DNA of 39,092 nt from Xenococcaceae cyanobacterium MO_188.B29 (GTDB lineage: Bacteria > Cyanobacteriota > Cyanobacteriia > Cyanobacteriales > Xenococcaceae). The position numbers were made by a program, and so were the translations under genes. Shown here piece by piece: positions 18,595 to 29,299 of the stretch. Numbering within the stretch: position 1 is the stretch's first letter; every line of letters begins with the position of its first letter. The notes beneath the pieces are model-generated. The model searched no databases and had not been told where the DNA came from. It was given only the letters and a program-made list of their open reading frames with translations. The DNA lies in contig JASJDI010000013.1 in NCBI GenBank assembly GCA_030065155.1, positions 1-39,092 on the forward strand. Direction: 5' to 3'.

Positions 18595-19545
18595 TTACTC
18601 TTTTGGCTTAACTGATTGAGAAGATTGTTGGGTCTGACAATAACTACCTAGCCAAGCTAATCCCGTTAAAGAGCGCATAGGTGTTACGAATAGATCTGTC
18701 TCTGGCAATTTTAGCAAAACTTGCTCTCCTGGTACTCCTAACCCTAACCATTGTAGTAAAGGCGATAGTTGCTCGGGGTTAACATTGAAACGACAAAAAC
18801 CTCTAAGCCAAGCAGCTTGATTCTTAAGAGGCTCTAGGGCTTCTGCTCTTGCCAAGTTGATTGTTTTTTGTACTTCTGGAGATTCCCTGGCAATTAGATT
18901 TTCTTGTCCTACTCCTAAACCTACCGCTAGTTCTATATTTTCGTAGAACATCGGTAAAATAAAATGCTCTACTAAGCCCATAACTCCATTAATAATAGAC
19001 ACAAATTCGCCAGCATTTAGCTTGATTGTTACTTCACCATTAGCATTAGTTACTCTTACTGGTCCAGCATTACTATCAGTCAATACCCCAATTAAAGAAG
19101 AATTGCGCTGAGAATCGTGTTGAATAAATAAAGCAGTCCCTTGAGATACTATTCTAGCTTCGGGAGTAGTAATATTACTTTCTCCTTGACCTGGACGAAT
19201 AATAATGAGAGCAGAACCACTATCTAATTCAAAACTGCGTCTTCCAGGAGAGAAGCGAAAAATAGTTCCCGATCCTGTTCTTACTAGTGTACCTTCATTA
19301 AATAAAAGTTCTGCTTTAGAATTAGCCCCTGTACGCACAGCATCTTGGGGAACTATAGTATCTCCTAATTTAGCAGGATTCCAAACAGGTCTATTTTGAC
19401 GACTAAGATCGACTTGATTTCTGAGTTTGTAAACTTCTGCACGATTTAATACTGACTGAGCTAAAAGAGGATTGTTTCCTAAACTAGCTAATATAAGAAA
19501 AGTAGCAAGTTTGTATTTTAAAGAAGATATATTTTTAATATTCAA
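18595..19545 (-). CDS. FecR-domain secreted/periplasmic protein
   Basis: Signal peptide then GDTIVPQDAVRTGANSKAELLFNEGTLVRTGSGTIFRFSPG...FELDSGSALIIIRPG...TPEARIVSQGTALFI. Confidence 0.85.
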   Translation of the reverse strand: MNIKNISSLKYKLATFLILASLGNNPLLAQSVLNRAEVYKLRNQVDLSRQNRPVWNPAKLGDTIVPQDAVRTGANSKAELLFNEGTLVRTGSGTIFRFSPGRRSFELDSGSALIIIRPGQGESNITTPEARIVSQGTALFIQHDSQRNSSLIGVLTDSNAGPVRVTNANGEVTIKLNAGEFVSIINGVMGLVEHFILPMFYENIELAVGLGVGQENLIARESPEVQKTINLARAEALEPLKNQAAWLRGFCRFNVNPEQLSPLLQWLGLGVPGEQVLLKLPETDLFVTPMRSLTGLAWLGSYCQTQQSSQSVKPKE

Positions 19546-19644
19546 TTGGCAAAAACCTCTGGCTAAAAATCATAGCGGTTTTCAATTTTATACACTACAA
19601 CAAATATCTCTATAGTGGTTATCATTTTTGATTTTTGTTAGTTG

Positions 19645-20958
19645 TTAGTTGTTAGTAATTGGTTGTTGGTTATCAGGAGATTTAGTCTCTAACAAATGAC
19701 TAGCAAATTTTAAAGCCTCTTCGGTTGTGGTTATTTTTCCTTCGCCCTGGGCAATTTGAATTTCTGTAAGTAATTTACCAATTATAGGAGCGGGTTTAAG
19801 ATTAAGAGTGGCAAGTAATTCTTTCCCAGTTATTAGGGGTTGAGGATGAGCAATTTTATTGTCAGGATTAAGATAATTTTCTATTAAAGGAGCAAGTATT
19901 TTTTGATTTACACCTGTGACGATCGCTCTAATCACTAGAATAGGAAAAAATTCTTTGGTTGCTAAAAAAAAGAAATATTGTTCTCGTAATGTTAATTCAG
20001 TATTTAAAGCTTGTAATTGAGGTAAGTATTTAACTACTCCTAAAACTGTTCGTAATTGTGTACGAGAATATTTTAATTTTAATAATTCTAATTCTGCTTG
20101 CTCTGGAGATGGAGAAACTAGACTAGCTAAGTGAGCAAAACTCAAACAATCAGGTTGATTAAAAAGCGAATTATTATAGGTTTGGGCTAGAGAATTAGCG
20201 ATCGCCTTAATTTGTTTTAATTGTTGAAATTTGGCTTGATTAAGTTCAGAAAACCAAGGTTTTAGTAAACCATCTTCACCAGCAGCAATTAACCATTGAC
20301 TGCCTTGAGGATTAGCAAAAAGATATTTTAATTCTGTTTGTACTCTTTCTGCTGCTACTCGATCGATTAAATGAGAGAGAGAACAAATTGTTTGTCTGGT
20401 TTCTGGCTCAATAGTAAAGTTAAGCTGGGCTGCTTGGCGATACGCCCGCAAAAGTCTTAAAGGGTCATCTTTTAGATTAGCAACAGAAACCATACGAATT
20501 AAGCCTTTCTGTAAATCTGGTAATCCTCCAAGAGGATCGAGCAGTTTTTGTCGGTGGATATTGTAAGCGATCGCGTTAATAGTAAAGTCTCGCCTTTGTA
20601 AATCTTTTTCTAGGCTATCTCCTTCTTGGCGGGCAAAATCTACAGTACCTTCAGAAAAAACAACTCTAGCAATCTGTCTTTGTTCGTCTAAAACTACAAA
20701 TCCCCAATGATATTGACGAGCAATTTTTTCAGCTATCTCGATCGCATTTTCTGGTAAGACAAAATCTAGATCTAGATATGCTCCTTTTCTCTGTAGTAAA
20801 GCATCTCTTACTGCCCCTCCTACAAGATAAGCTGAGGACGGTAATAAGTCTAGACTGAAGGGTAGATCCTGAAAGCAGAGGAAACTCTCATCTCTATCAG
20901 GTGCAAGAGAATGTCCCCCAAGACAAGATAAGTAATTACGAGTTGTTTCAAAAGACAT
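19645..20958 (-). CDS. CCA tRNA nucleotidyltransferase / poly(A) polymerase family
   Basis: AYLVGGAVRDALLQRKGAYLDLDFVLPENAIEIAEKIA...RRDFTINAIAYNI...LLDPLGGLPDLQKGLIR...DPLRLLRAYR. Confidence 0.95.
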   Translation of the reverse strand: MSFETTRNYLSCLGGHSLAPDRDESFLCFQDLPFSLDLLPSSAYLVGGAVRDALLQRKGAYLDLDFVLPENAIEIAEKIARQYHWGFVVLDEQRQIARVVFSEGTVDFARQEGDSLEKDLQRRDFTINAIAYNIHRQKLLDPLGGLPDLQKGLIRMVSVANLKDDPLRLLRAYRQAAQLNFTIEPETRQTICSLSHLIDRVAAERVQTELKYLFANPQGSQWLIAAGEDGLLKPWFSELNQAKFQQLKQIKAIANSLAQTYNNSLFNQPDCLSFAHLASLVSPSPEQAELELLKLKYSRTQLRTVLGVVKYLPQLQALNTELTLREQYFFFLATKEFFPILVIRAIVTGVNQKILAPLIENYLNPDNKIAHPQPLITGKELLATLNLKPAPIIGKLLTEIQIAQGEGKITTTEEALKFASHLLETKSPDNQQPITNN

Positions 20959-21023
20959 TAAGTAACCAAAATATTATTGATATCTACGCTAAATTAACAA
21001 ATAGGACTTGACTAATTGCTGCT

Positions 21024-21272
21024 ATGTGTATCTGTGTTAATTGTTATTTTGTCGATCACTGCCAAACTTATCATGCGGTAGAAACCCAACATCAACAACC
21101 CCATCTCACTGAAGAACCAGACTTTGAACCCAAAGAACCTACTATTAATGTTAATATTCGTCCTCAACAAGATTATGTGGAAATGGAATGGGATGTAGTA
21201 GGTTGCCAAAGTTTTCTACGGGAAACTGGTAAATGGGCTTCCTTGCGTCCAGGAGAAGCAATTCCTACCTAG
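21024..21272 (+). CDS. ycf34: Ycf34 family protein
   Basis: MCICVNCYFVDHCQTYHAVETQHQQPHLTEEPDFEPKEPTINVNI...EMEWDVVGCQSF...GKWASLRPGEAIPT. Confidence 0.93.
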   Translation: MCICVNCYFVDHCQTYHAVETQHQQPHLTEEPDFEPKEPTINVNIRPQQDYVEMEWDVVGCQSFLRETGKWASLRPGEAIPT

Positions 21273-21276
21273 ATTT

Positions 21277-21428
21277 AGGAGTTCAGAAGTTCAGGAGTTC
21301 AGGAGTTCAGAAGTTCAGGAGTTCAGGAGTTCAGAAGTTCAGGAGTTCAGGAGTTCAGAAGTTCAGGAGTTCAGGAGTTCAGGAGTTCAGGAGTTCAGGA
21401 GTTCAGGAGTTCAGGAGTTCAGAAGTTA
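21277..21428. repeat. Octamer tandem array, 19 units of aggagttc/agaagttc
   Basis: Units counted directly; E=aggagttc, A=agaagttc: E A E E A E E A E E A E E E E E E E A-prime. Confidence 0.95.
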
Positions 21429-21532
21429 AAATCTTCTACTAACTACTAACTACCATCCCAAAAAATTGACACTATCGCCTAATACACGTCAAGATATATG
21501 TAAATATAAGTAAACCTTTGTAAAGGTTATAG

Positions 21533-22162
21533 ATGTCGATCGAATTTGTATCTTTAGATAATATTCAAGAGATCGCCCACCAATATGGTTACTGGGCGGT
21601 ATTTATTGGGATTGCTCTAGAAAATACAGGTATTCCTATACCTGGAGAGACAATCACTATTACTGGCGGTTTCCTAGCTGGTAGTGGAGAACTAACGTAC
21701 TGGTTAGTTCTAGTGAGTGCGATCGCTGGTGCTGTACTAGGCGATAATTTCGGCTACTGGATTGGCAGAGTAGGCGGTTGGCAATTCTTACTCCGTGCTG
21801 GCAAAGTTTTTAGAATCCAGGAAGTGCAAATGGAGTTAGCCAGAGAACAATTTAGCAAAAATGCAGCTAAAGCCGTTTTTTTTGGTCGTTTTGTGACTCT
21901 ATTACGGATTTTTGCTGGACCTATGGCTGGTATTGCCCAAATGCCTTACAAGCGATTTTTATGGTGTAATCTTGGTGGTGCTGCTCTTTGGGCATTAATC
22001 ATCGTTACCATCTCCTATTTTTTAGGAAGACTAGTTTCGCTTCAGCAAATTGTCCAATGGATTACAGAATTTGGTGTGGCTGCACTTTTACTAGTAGTTC
22101 TATTTTTGCTAATTCCTGTTCTGTGGGAATATGGGCAGAAAAAATTATCAGCTAAAAATTAG
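21533..22162 (+). CDS. DedA family membrane protein
   Basis: YWAVFIGIALENTGIPIPGETITITGGFLAG...GDNFGYWIGRVGG...FFGRFVTLLRIFAGPMAGIAQMPYKRFLWCNLGGAALWA. Confidence 0.95.
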   Translation: MSIEFVSLDNIQEIAHQYGYWAVFIGIALENTGIPIPGETITITGGFLAGSGELTYWLVLVSAIAGAVLGDNFGYWIGRVGGWQFLLRAGKVFRIQEVQMELAREQFSKNAAKAVFFGRFVTLLRIFAGPMAGIAQMPYKRFLWCNLGGAALWALIIVTISYFLGRLVSLQQIVQWITEFGVAALLLVVLFLLIPVLWEYGQKKLSAKN

Positions 22163-22190
22163 ATTTTTTAGCTAGATAAATTGGGTTTGA

Positions 22191-22604
22191 CTAGATTAAT
22201 TTGTTCAGAGATTTAATTTCTAAGCCCATTTCTGCCATAGTCTGTTTTAATACAGACTTAAAGCGATCGACATCATCTGCATAACCACATAGTTGGGCTG
22301 TTTTAGCGACTCCAGAAGCAGCATTACCCCTAGCACAATTAATCAAATCATTACCCGTGAGAGGTTCTTTTCCTGATAGTAATTTTTCTCTAGAATCTCC
22401 CCAATAAGCACTAAGAGTGCAAATTTGTTCATCCTCCAAAGTTTCCACTGACCAGCGATATATGACTGATTGAGGTTCTATTCCTACCTCAATTAACTTA
22501 GCTCCCATATAGTATTGCATTTGACTGAGAGTTTGTTGCCTTACTTCTAAGGGTAAATTTTTTTTGATTGTGCGATCGAGATGAGCTTGAGTAGGTCTAG
22601 ACAT
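22191..22604 (-). CDS. Hypothetical protein (137 aa)
   Basis: Complete ORF with TCTLSAYWGDSREKLLSG..., no recognised domain. Confidence 0.65.
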   Translation of the reverse strand: MSRPTQAHLDRTIKKNLPLEVRQQTLSQMQYYMGAKLIEVGIEPQSVIYRWSVETLEDEQICTLSAYWGDSREKLLSGKEPLTGNDLINCARGNAASGVAKTAQLCGYADDVDRFKSVLKQTMAEMGLEIKSLNKLI

Positions 22605-22822
22605 TAAATTCAGATTAATTATTTTTTATGATTTGGTTATCTATATTTTTATAACTAGAGGTTATCTTATACTACTTCTCTTAGTTTTGCTGTTAAAGGG
22701 AGTAGGGAAATGTTCTGATGTTTTTTCGTAACGCTATAATTTTTTGAAAAAAAGAAAATTATGGTTTGCTATGCAAAAAACACATGATCGACATACTTAA
22801 AACTCATCAAAAATAAAAAAAA

Positions 22823-22836
22823 GTAGCCATATATAC
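22823..22836 (+). promoter_or_regulatory. Candidate NtcA box GTA-N8-TAC upstream of nirA
   Basis: gta gccatata tac, 147 bp before the nirA ATG. Confidence 0.65.
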
Positions 22837-22982
22837 AAAATAAACGACTAATTAAAAATTAAATACATAAACAGAGCAAGATTTAACTTGTAGGGATTTG
22901 ATTTGGCAAAAAAATTTAGTATCAATGGCTATCTGATATATAGATTTCATATACGCACGAAAAACTAGAGGAAGAGCGAACA

Positions 22983-24521
22983 ATGGTAGGAACGGCAAAA
23001 CCAGCTAAATTAAACAAATTTGAAAAATTCAAAGCAGATAAAGATGGACTAGCTGTTAAAGATGAGCTAGAGAAATTTGCGAGTTTAGGCTGGGAAGCAG
23101 TTGACAAAACCGATCTTGAACATCGACTTAAGTGGGTAGGGGTATTTTATCGTCCTGTAACTCCAGGCAAGTTCATGTTGAGGATGCGTACTCCTAATGG
23201 TATTGTCACTAGTGAACAAATGAGACTATATGCAGAAATAGTTCAGCGTTATGGTGAAGATGGCAGTGCAGATATTACTACCAGGCAAAATATGCAACTG
23301 CGGGGGGTTCGTCTGGAAGATATACCTGAAATTTTTAACCGTTTTGAGCAAGTAGGTTTAACTTCGGTGCAATCTGGCATGGATAATGTTCGTAACATAA
23401 CTGGTTCACCCATGGCAGGAATCGATGCTGATGAATTGGTTGATACCCGTGAACTCGTCCAAAAAGTTCAGGACATGATTACTAACGAGGGGAAAGGAAA
23501 TTATGACTTTACTAATTTACCCCGTAAATTTAACATCGCGATCGAAGGGGGAAGAGATAATTCTGTCCATGCAGAAATTAATGATATTGCTTTTGTGCCC
23601 GCCTACAAAGATGGCGAGTTAGGGTTTAACGTTTTAGTAGGTGGGTTTTTCTCTGCCAAAAGAGTAGCAGCAGCAGTACCCCTTGGGGTTTGGGTACTAC
23701 CGAATGATGATGTCGTAGAAATTTGCCGTGCTATTCTGACTGTATATCGCGACCATGGTTCCCGTGCCAATCGCCAGAAATCTCGCTTAATGTGGCTGAT
23801 TGATGAGTTGGGAATGGATAAGTTTAGGTCGATGATAGAACAGCAGATGGGTAAATCTTTGCCTACTGCTACAGAAGAAGACTTAATTGATTGGGAAAAA
23901 CGAGATCATTTAGGTACATTCCCTCAAAAGCAACCAGGTTTAAACTACGTGGGCATGCACGTACCTGCGGGAAGGTTATTTGCTCAAGACATGTTTGATT
24001 TGGCACGGATGGCAGAAGTTTATGGTGATGGGGAAATTCGCCTTACCGTAGAACAGAATGTGATTATTCCTAATATTCCTGATGCCAATTTAGATGCTTT
24101 TCTCGCTGAGCCTTTGTTAGAGAAATTCATTCTTAATCCTCAAACCTTAGAAAGAGGTTTAGTTTCTTGTACAGGAGCGCAGTTTTGCAAATTTGCTCTC
24201 GTGGAAACTAAAAATAGGGCTTTAGCTTTAGCCAGAGAATTAGATGCAGAATTAGAAATACCTAATAAAGTGAGAATTCATTGGACTGGATGTCCTAATT
24301 CTTGTGGTCAACCCCAAGTAGCAGATATTGGATTGATGGGAACTAAAGTTCGTAAAGACGGCAAAACTCTAGAGGGAGTAGATGTTTTTATGGGTGGTAA
24401 AGTGGGTAAAGATGCCAAGTTGGGCGATCGCGTTCATCAAGGAATTGCTTGTGATGATTTAAAATCGGCTCTAAAAGATATTTTAATTGAACAATTTGAT
24501 GCTAAACCTCTTCAACCTTAG
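22983..24521 (+). CDS. nirA: Ferredoxin-nitrite reductase
   Basis: VGVFYRPVTPGKFMLRMRTPNGIVTSEQMR, TTRQNMQLRGV, CTGAQFCKFALVETKNRA, WTGCPNSCGQPQVADIGLMGTK. Confidence 0.97.
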   Translation: MVGTAKPAKLNKFEKFKADKDGLAVKDELEKFASLGWEAVDKTDLEHRLKWVGVFYRPVTPGKFMLRMRTPNGIVTSEQMRLYAEIVQRYGEDGSADITTRQNMQLRGVRLEDIPEIFNRFEQVGLTSVQSGMDNVRNITGSPMAGIDADELVDTRELVQKVQDMITNEGKGNYDFTNLPRKFNIAIEGGRDNSVHAEINDIAFVPAYKDGELGFNVLVGGFFSAKRVAAAVPLGVWVLPNDDVVEICRAILTVYRDHGSRANRQKSRLMWLIDELGMDKFRSMIEQQMGKSLPTATEEDLIDWEKRDHLGTFPQKQPGLNYVGMHVPAGRLFAQDMFDLARMAEVYGDGEIRLTVEQNVIIPNIPDANLDAFLAEPLLEKFILNPQTLERGLVSCTGAQFCKFALVETKNRALALARELDAELEIPNKVRIHWTGCPNSCGQPQVADIGLMGTKVRKDGKTLEGVDVFMGGKVGKDAKLGDRVHQGIACDDLKSALKDILIEQFDAKPLQP

Positions 24522-24564
24522 CTTTTAGCTTAAGGATAAATATAGATATAACTTGCTTGATAGT

Positions 24565-24602
24565 GGACTATTAAACATTCAATCATTTAATAGTCCTTTT
24601 TG
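24565..24602 (+). terminator. Rho-independent terminator of nirA
   Basis: ggactattaaa / tttaatagtcc 11-bp stem followed by TTTTTGTTT. Confidence 0.85.
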
Positions 24603-24892
24603 TTTATCTATTATTAAAAATAACTGTTCTAGAAAGTATCAATATTAGCCCAATCTTTATTAGTAAGTACAACCAGCAACCACTTAAAACCTCAACCAAT
24701 TATCTCTACTGATATTGTTCTACTAAATATTACTTAATTGGTAGCATTTGAATTTTCACCGTTCAGTTAAAATACTGAATAATTCATTATATTTTCTAAA
24801 TTATTGCTAAGTGTTTTCACTATAGACAACCAATAAAAATATGTAACTTAAGAATATTTTCCATGCAATAAAAACATGAAAACCTCAAAACT

Positions 24893-24906
24893 GTAGCAAA
24901 AGATAC
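24893..24906 (+). promoter_or_regulatory. Candidate NtcA box GTA-N8-TAC upstream of nrtP
   Basis: gta gcaaaaga tac, 267 bp before the nrtP ATG; tctataaact 25-30 bp downstream as a possible -10. Confidence 0.55.
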
Positions 24907-25172
24907 TTTTGAACGCTTCAATGATGTGATTCTATAAACTAGATTGTTTACTCAGGAAAAAGATCTTGATTGTATACTTACTTGTCTAAGCAATAAAAAA
25001 TATCGCCTGAAAATAATCAAAATAAGGCAGAGATATTGAACTTATAAAAGCTCTTAATTTAGTCCAAAATTGATGATGAGAAAAAATTATCTAACTCAAA
25101 ATCATCAAGGGATTATTTTCAATTTGCAGTTTTAGTGTCCACAATTTGTTAAGTCTGAAGGAAGGTTAAAAG

Positions 25173-26726
25173 ATGCTCGGAGAAATGTGGCAATTCAGGG
25201 GTAGATATAAAATTCTACATATGACCTGGTTTGCATTTTTTCTATCCTTTGTTGTCTGGTTCAATCTAGCTCCCCTAGCAACATCAGTTAAAGCAGATCT
25301 TGGCTTGGAAGTAAGTCAAATTAGAACTATTGCGATATGTAACGTAGCTTTAACCGTTCCCGCAAGAATCATTATTGGTATGCTCTTGGACAGATTTGGA
25401 CCAAGACTTACTTATTCAATCTTATTGATGTATGCAGCAATTCCCTGTTTATTGTTTGCTTCTGCTCAAAATTTTAGTCAGTTAGTAATTTCTCGTCTGC
25501 TATTAAGTATTGTTGGTGCTGGGTTTGTTATTGGTATTCGCATGGTAGCAGAGTGGTTTCCCCCTAAAGAAATTGGTTTAGCTGAAGGTGTCTACGGCGG
25601 TTGGGGCAACTTTGGCTCTGCTGCGTCTGCTTTTACTTTACCAACTATTGGTGGATGGTTAGCTATGGGCGCACCAGGGGCAGGAGAGATTTTAAATTGG
25701 CGTGCTTGTATTGCAGGAACAGGAATTATTGCTGCTCTCTATGGTGTTCTTTATTTCTTTAACGTTCAAGATACTCCTCCTGGCAAAGTATATAGGAGAC
25801 CCAAGAGTGCTAGGGGTTTAGAAGTTACTACCAAAAAAGATTTTTGGTTTTTAATGGTCATGAATGCCCCACTTACAGGTATTTTGATGCTGTTGGCTTG
25901 GCGTTTAAGAAAAGTAGGCTTCTATGAGCAAAACACGATGTACATCGTTTGGGTTTGTTTACTAGGTTTGTACTTGTTCCAAGCATATAATTGCTGGGCA
26001 GTAAACAAAGACTTGATGACAGGGAAAAAACGTTATCCAGCCGAAGACCGCTATAACTTCTCTCAAGTTGCTATTCTCGAATTAACTTATATTGTTAACT
26101 TTGGTTCGGAATTAGCTGTAGTTTCCATGCTTCCTGCTTTCTTTGAAGGAACTTTCAGTCTCACTCCAGAAGCAGCAGGGATGATCGCTGCAAGTTATGC
26201 TTTTATGAACTTGGCTGCTCGTCCTGGTGGTGGTTTAATTTCTGACAAGCTAGGTAGTCGTAAGGTGACTATGGGAGTACTCACTGGTTGTATGGGGATC
26301 GGCTACTTAATACTTAGTACTGTTAATAGTAGTTGGTGGCTTCCTGGTGCAGTAATTTTAACTATGTGTTGTTCTTTCTTTGTGCAAGCGGGAGAAGGTT
26401 CTACTTTTGCGATCGTGCCTTTAGTAAAACGCCGTGTTACAGGACAAATTGCTGGTAACGTCGGTGCTTATGGTAACGTTGGTGCAGTAGCTTATTTAAC
26501 CATCTTTAGTTTGTTGCCTGAATGGTTAGGTGGTGGAGCAGAACCATCTGCAGCAATCATTGCCCAAGCAAACAGTGTATTCTTCCAAATAATGGCGATC
26601 GCTGCTCTGATTGTGGCATTCTTATGTTTCTTTATCCTCAAAGAACCTAAAGGATCTTTCTCAGAACATCATGAGGGAGAAGAAGAAATTATCGAACCAG
26701 TCATGGAAACCAAGGCAAGAATATAA
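25173..26726 (+). CDS. nrtP: MFS nitrate/nitrite transporter (NrtP/NarK family)
   Basis: MTWFAFFLSFVVWFNLAPLATSVKADLGL, GMLLDRFGPRLTYS, RMVAEWFPPKEIGLAEGVYGGWGNFGSA, NAR-type motifs; between nirA and narB. Confidence 0.95.
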   Translation: MLGEMWQFRGRYKILHMTWFAFFLSFVVWFNLAPLATSVKADLGLEVSQIRTIAICNVALTVPARIIIGMLLDRFGPRLTYSILLMYAAIPCLLFASAQNFSQLVISRLLLSIVGAGFVIGIRMVAEWFPPKEIGLAEGVYGGWGNFGSAASAFTLPTIGGWLAMGAPGAGEILNWRACIAGTGIIAALYGVLYFFNVQDTPPGKVYRRPKSARGLEVTTKKDFWFLMVMNAPLTGILMLLAWRLRKVGFYEQNTMYIVWVCLLGLYLFQAYNCWAVNKDLMTGKKRYPAEDRYNFSQVAILELTYIVNFGSELAVVSMLPAFFEGTFSLTPEAAGMIAASYAFMNLAARPGGGLISDKLGSRKVTMGVLTGCMGIGYLILSTVNSSWWLPGAVILTMCCSFFVQAGEGSTFAIVPLVKRRVTGQIAGNVGAYGNVGAVAYLTIFSLLPEWLGGGAEPSAAIIAQANSVFFQIMAIAALIVAFLCFFILKEPKGSFSEHHEGEEEIIEPVMETKARI

Positions 26727-26987
26727 CAGCCTAATAGGGGTGAGGAGATATCGAACCCCTACCAAGAAAATTTGTTTTAGGGGAGGGGAGCGATAAATTG
26801 TGGGTATCACTACTAATTTATTATCTACCTCCCTCAATTTATGTTAATAGAAAACAATAAGGTGTTATTAAATCTAATAATATTGAGGATATTAGCAATC
26901 TTTTCAATTAAACCCTGTGATTTAATCTTCTTTTTTCTTCTTTACCTCAATTAAATGACAGAACTGTATGTAATTAAGAACTGAAAT

Positions 26988-29297
26988 ATGACTGAATCTA
27001 CCAAAACTTTATGCCCATACTGCGGTGTTGGTTGTGGATTAGAGGTGTTGCCTCCAGCCCAATCAGGTAAACCAACCAATCGAGATAGTCAAGGAAACCC
27101 AATCTGGCAAGTAAGAGGCGATCGCGCCCATCCTTCTAGTCAGGGCAAAGTTTGTGTTAAAGGTGGTACAGTGGCAGAATCTTTAGATAAAGATCGTCTT
27201 AAGTATCCGATGATGCGAGATTCTCTAGACCAACCCTTGCGTCGTGTCAGTTGGTCAGAAGCTCTAGAGCGTATTGTCGATCGTCTTCAAGATGTAAGAG
27301 ACAATCAAGGTTCAGACGCTATCTGTATGTATGGTTCAGGACAGTTTCAGACTGAAGATTATTATATTGCCCAAAAATTACTCAAAGGTTATTTAGGGAC
27401 AAATAATTTTGATGCTAATTCCCGTCTTTGTATGTCTTCGGCTGTAGCTGGATATGTAGAAAGTTTTGGTTCTGATGGCCCGCCCTCTTGTTATGATGAT
27501 TTGGAATTGACTGACTGTGCTTTCTTAATTGGCACTAATACTGCGGAGTGTCATCCTATCGTTTTTAATCGTTTGCGACAGTACCACAAAAAAAATCGCC
27601 ACGTCAAAATGATTGTAGTCGATCCCCGTCGTACCAAAACGGCATCCGCTGCAGATTTACATTTAGCCATTAAACCAGGCACAGATATAGACCTCCTCAA
27701 CGGTATTGCTCATCTGTTACTGCGTTGGGAACTGTTAGATACCTTATTTATTGATGAATGTACTCAAGGTTTTACCGACTATACTCAGGTAATTCAACAC
27801 TATCCCCCAGAAATAGTTGCTCGTAAATGTGGCATCCGTATCGATCAATTAGAGGAAGCTGCCCGTTATTGGGGTGAGTCAGAAAAAGTATTATCTCTTT
27901 GGTCAATGGGAATCAATCAATCTACTGAAGGTACAGCCAAAGTTCGTACCTTAATCAATCTCCATTTAATGACAGGTAATATTGGTAAACCAGGGGCAGG
28001 ACCTTTTTCTCTGACAGGACAACCTAATGCTATGGGAGGAAGAGAAGCAGGAGGATTAGCCCATATTCTTCCAGGCTACCGTTTAGTGAAAAATTCCCAC
28101 CATCGTGCCGAAGTAGAACAACTTTGGGGATTAACACCAGGAAGTATTTCTCCTTTTCCTGGTAAAGATGCTTGGAGTATGATTACTGACTTAGAAACTA
28201 GCGATGTTGGATTTTTGTGGATTGCTGCTACTAATCCTGCTGTGAGTATGCCAGATTTAGCCAGGACGAAAAAAGCTTTATTAAAATCTCCTTTTACTGT
28301 TTATCAGGATGCTTATTACCCTACAGAAACCGCTGCCTACGCTCATGTAGTTTTACCCGCAGCCCAATGGGGAGAAAAAACAGGCACAATGACCAATTCG
28401 GAACGAGTGGTTACTTTGTGTCCTCAGTTTCGTTATCGACCAGGAGAAGCCAGACCAGATTGGGAAATTTTTGCTGAAGTTGGTCGCCGTTTAGGATTTA
28501 CCAAGGAGTTTGATTTTGCTAACTCGGAAGAAGTTTATGCCGAATTTGTGCAACTAACCCGCGATCGACCTTGTGATGTAAGTGGATTGAGTCATGAGAG
28601 GCTGCAAAAAGAAGGTCCTATTCAATGGCCCTGTCCTGTAGAGGAAGTAGAGGAGATTCCTGAATCGCCCCAATCAGAAGATTCATCAGGCATTTTTTCC
28701 TCTCTCTTTAAAGACAAAGAAGAAAAACCATCAGCTAAACGCCTCTACACCGATGGACGTTTTCATACCGAAGATGGACGAGCGAAATTTGCTGCCTTCC
28801 ACAGTAAAGGTTTAGCTGAACCCAGCGATGAAGAATATCCTTTAGTCCTGACTACTGGTAGAGTATATGAACATTGGCATACTATGACCCGTACAGGAAG
28901 GATTGAGAAAATCATGAAAAAACAGCCTCAACCCTTCATCGAAATTCATCCCCGTAATGCCAAAAATTTAGCTATAGAAGAAGGTGATTTAGTAGAAGTG
29001 CGATCGCGCCGTGGAAAGGCTTGTTTTCCTGCCAGAATAACTCAAGCAATTCCTCCTGGCACAGTTTTTATCCCTATGCACTGGGGAGCATTATGGACAA
29101 ATGACGGAGAAGCTAACACTCTTACTCACCCAGAATCTTGTCCTATCTCTGGTCAACCAGAACTAAAAGCCTGTGCTGTAAAATTAATACCTGTCAAAAA
29201 AGTCATTCAATCTGAGACAATAACAGAAATAGAACAATCAACAGAAATATCACCCTATTCTGTCGAATCAGTAACTAGACAATCTGTTTCCGTTTGA
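26988..29297 (+). CDS. narB: Ferredoxin-dependent assimilatory nitrate reductase
   Basis: [14 protein letters not shown] 4Fe-4S motif, [13 protein letters not shown], molybdopterin oxidoreductase domains. Confidence 0.97.
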   Translation: MTESTKTLCPYCGVGCGLEVLPPAQSGKPTNRDSQGNPIWQVRGDRAHPSSQGKVCVKGGTVAESLDKDRLKYPMMRDSLDQPLRRVSWSEALERIVDRLQDVRDNQGSDAICMYGSGQFQTEDYYIAQKLLKGYLGTNNFDANSRLCMSSAVAGYVESFGSDGPPSCYDDLELTDCAFLIGTNTAECHPIVFNRLRQYHKKNRHVKMIVVDPRRTKTASAADLHLAIKPGTDIDLLNGIAHLLLRWELLDTLFIDECTQGFTDYTQVIQHYPPEIVARKCGIRIDQLEEAARYWGESEKVLSLWSMGINQSTEGTAKVRTLINLHLMTGNIGKPGAGPFSLTGQPNAMGGREAGGLAHILPGYRLVKNSHHRAEVEQLWGLTPGSISPFPGKDAWSMITDLETSDVGFLWIAATNPAVSMPDLARTKKALLKSPFTVYQDAYYPTETAAYAHVVLPAAQWGEKTGTMTNSERVVTLCPQFRYRPGEARPDWEIFAEVGRRLGFTKEFDFANSEEVYAEFVQLTRDRPCDVSGLSHERLQKEGPIQWPCPVEEVEEIPESPQSEDSSGIFSSLFKDKEEKPSAKRLYTDGRFHTEDGRAKFAAFHSKGLAEPSDEEYPLVLTTGRVYEHWHTMTRTGRIEKIMKKQPQPFIEIHPRNAKNLAIEEGDLVEVRSRRGKACFPARITQAIPPGTVFIPMHWGALWTNDGEANTLTHPESCPISGQPELKACAVKLIPVKKVIQSETITEIEQSTEISPYSVESVTRQSVSV

Positions 29298-29299
29298 AT

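Noticed and set aside
21277-21428. Possible CRISPR array
   Set aside because: 8-bp contiguous tandem units with no spacers and no cas genes
21233-21442. ORF encoding (FRSSGVQK)n repeats
   Set aside because: Produced entirely by the octamer tandem array; overlaps the ycf34 3-prime end; no independent coding support
26735-26761. tRNA-like ggttcgatatctcc / aggggt...acccct on the minus strand
   Set aside because: Only one 7-bp stem; no anticodon or D arms and no acceptor stem
26611-26796. 61-aa plus ORF after nrtP
   Set aside because: Out-of-frame overlap with the nrtP C-terminus
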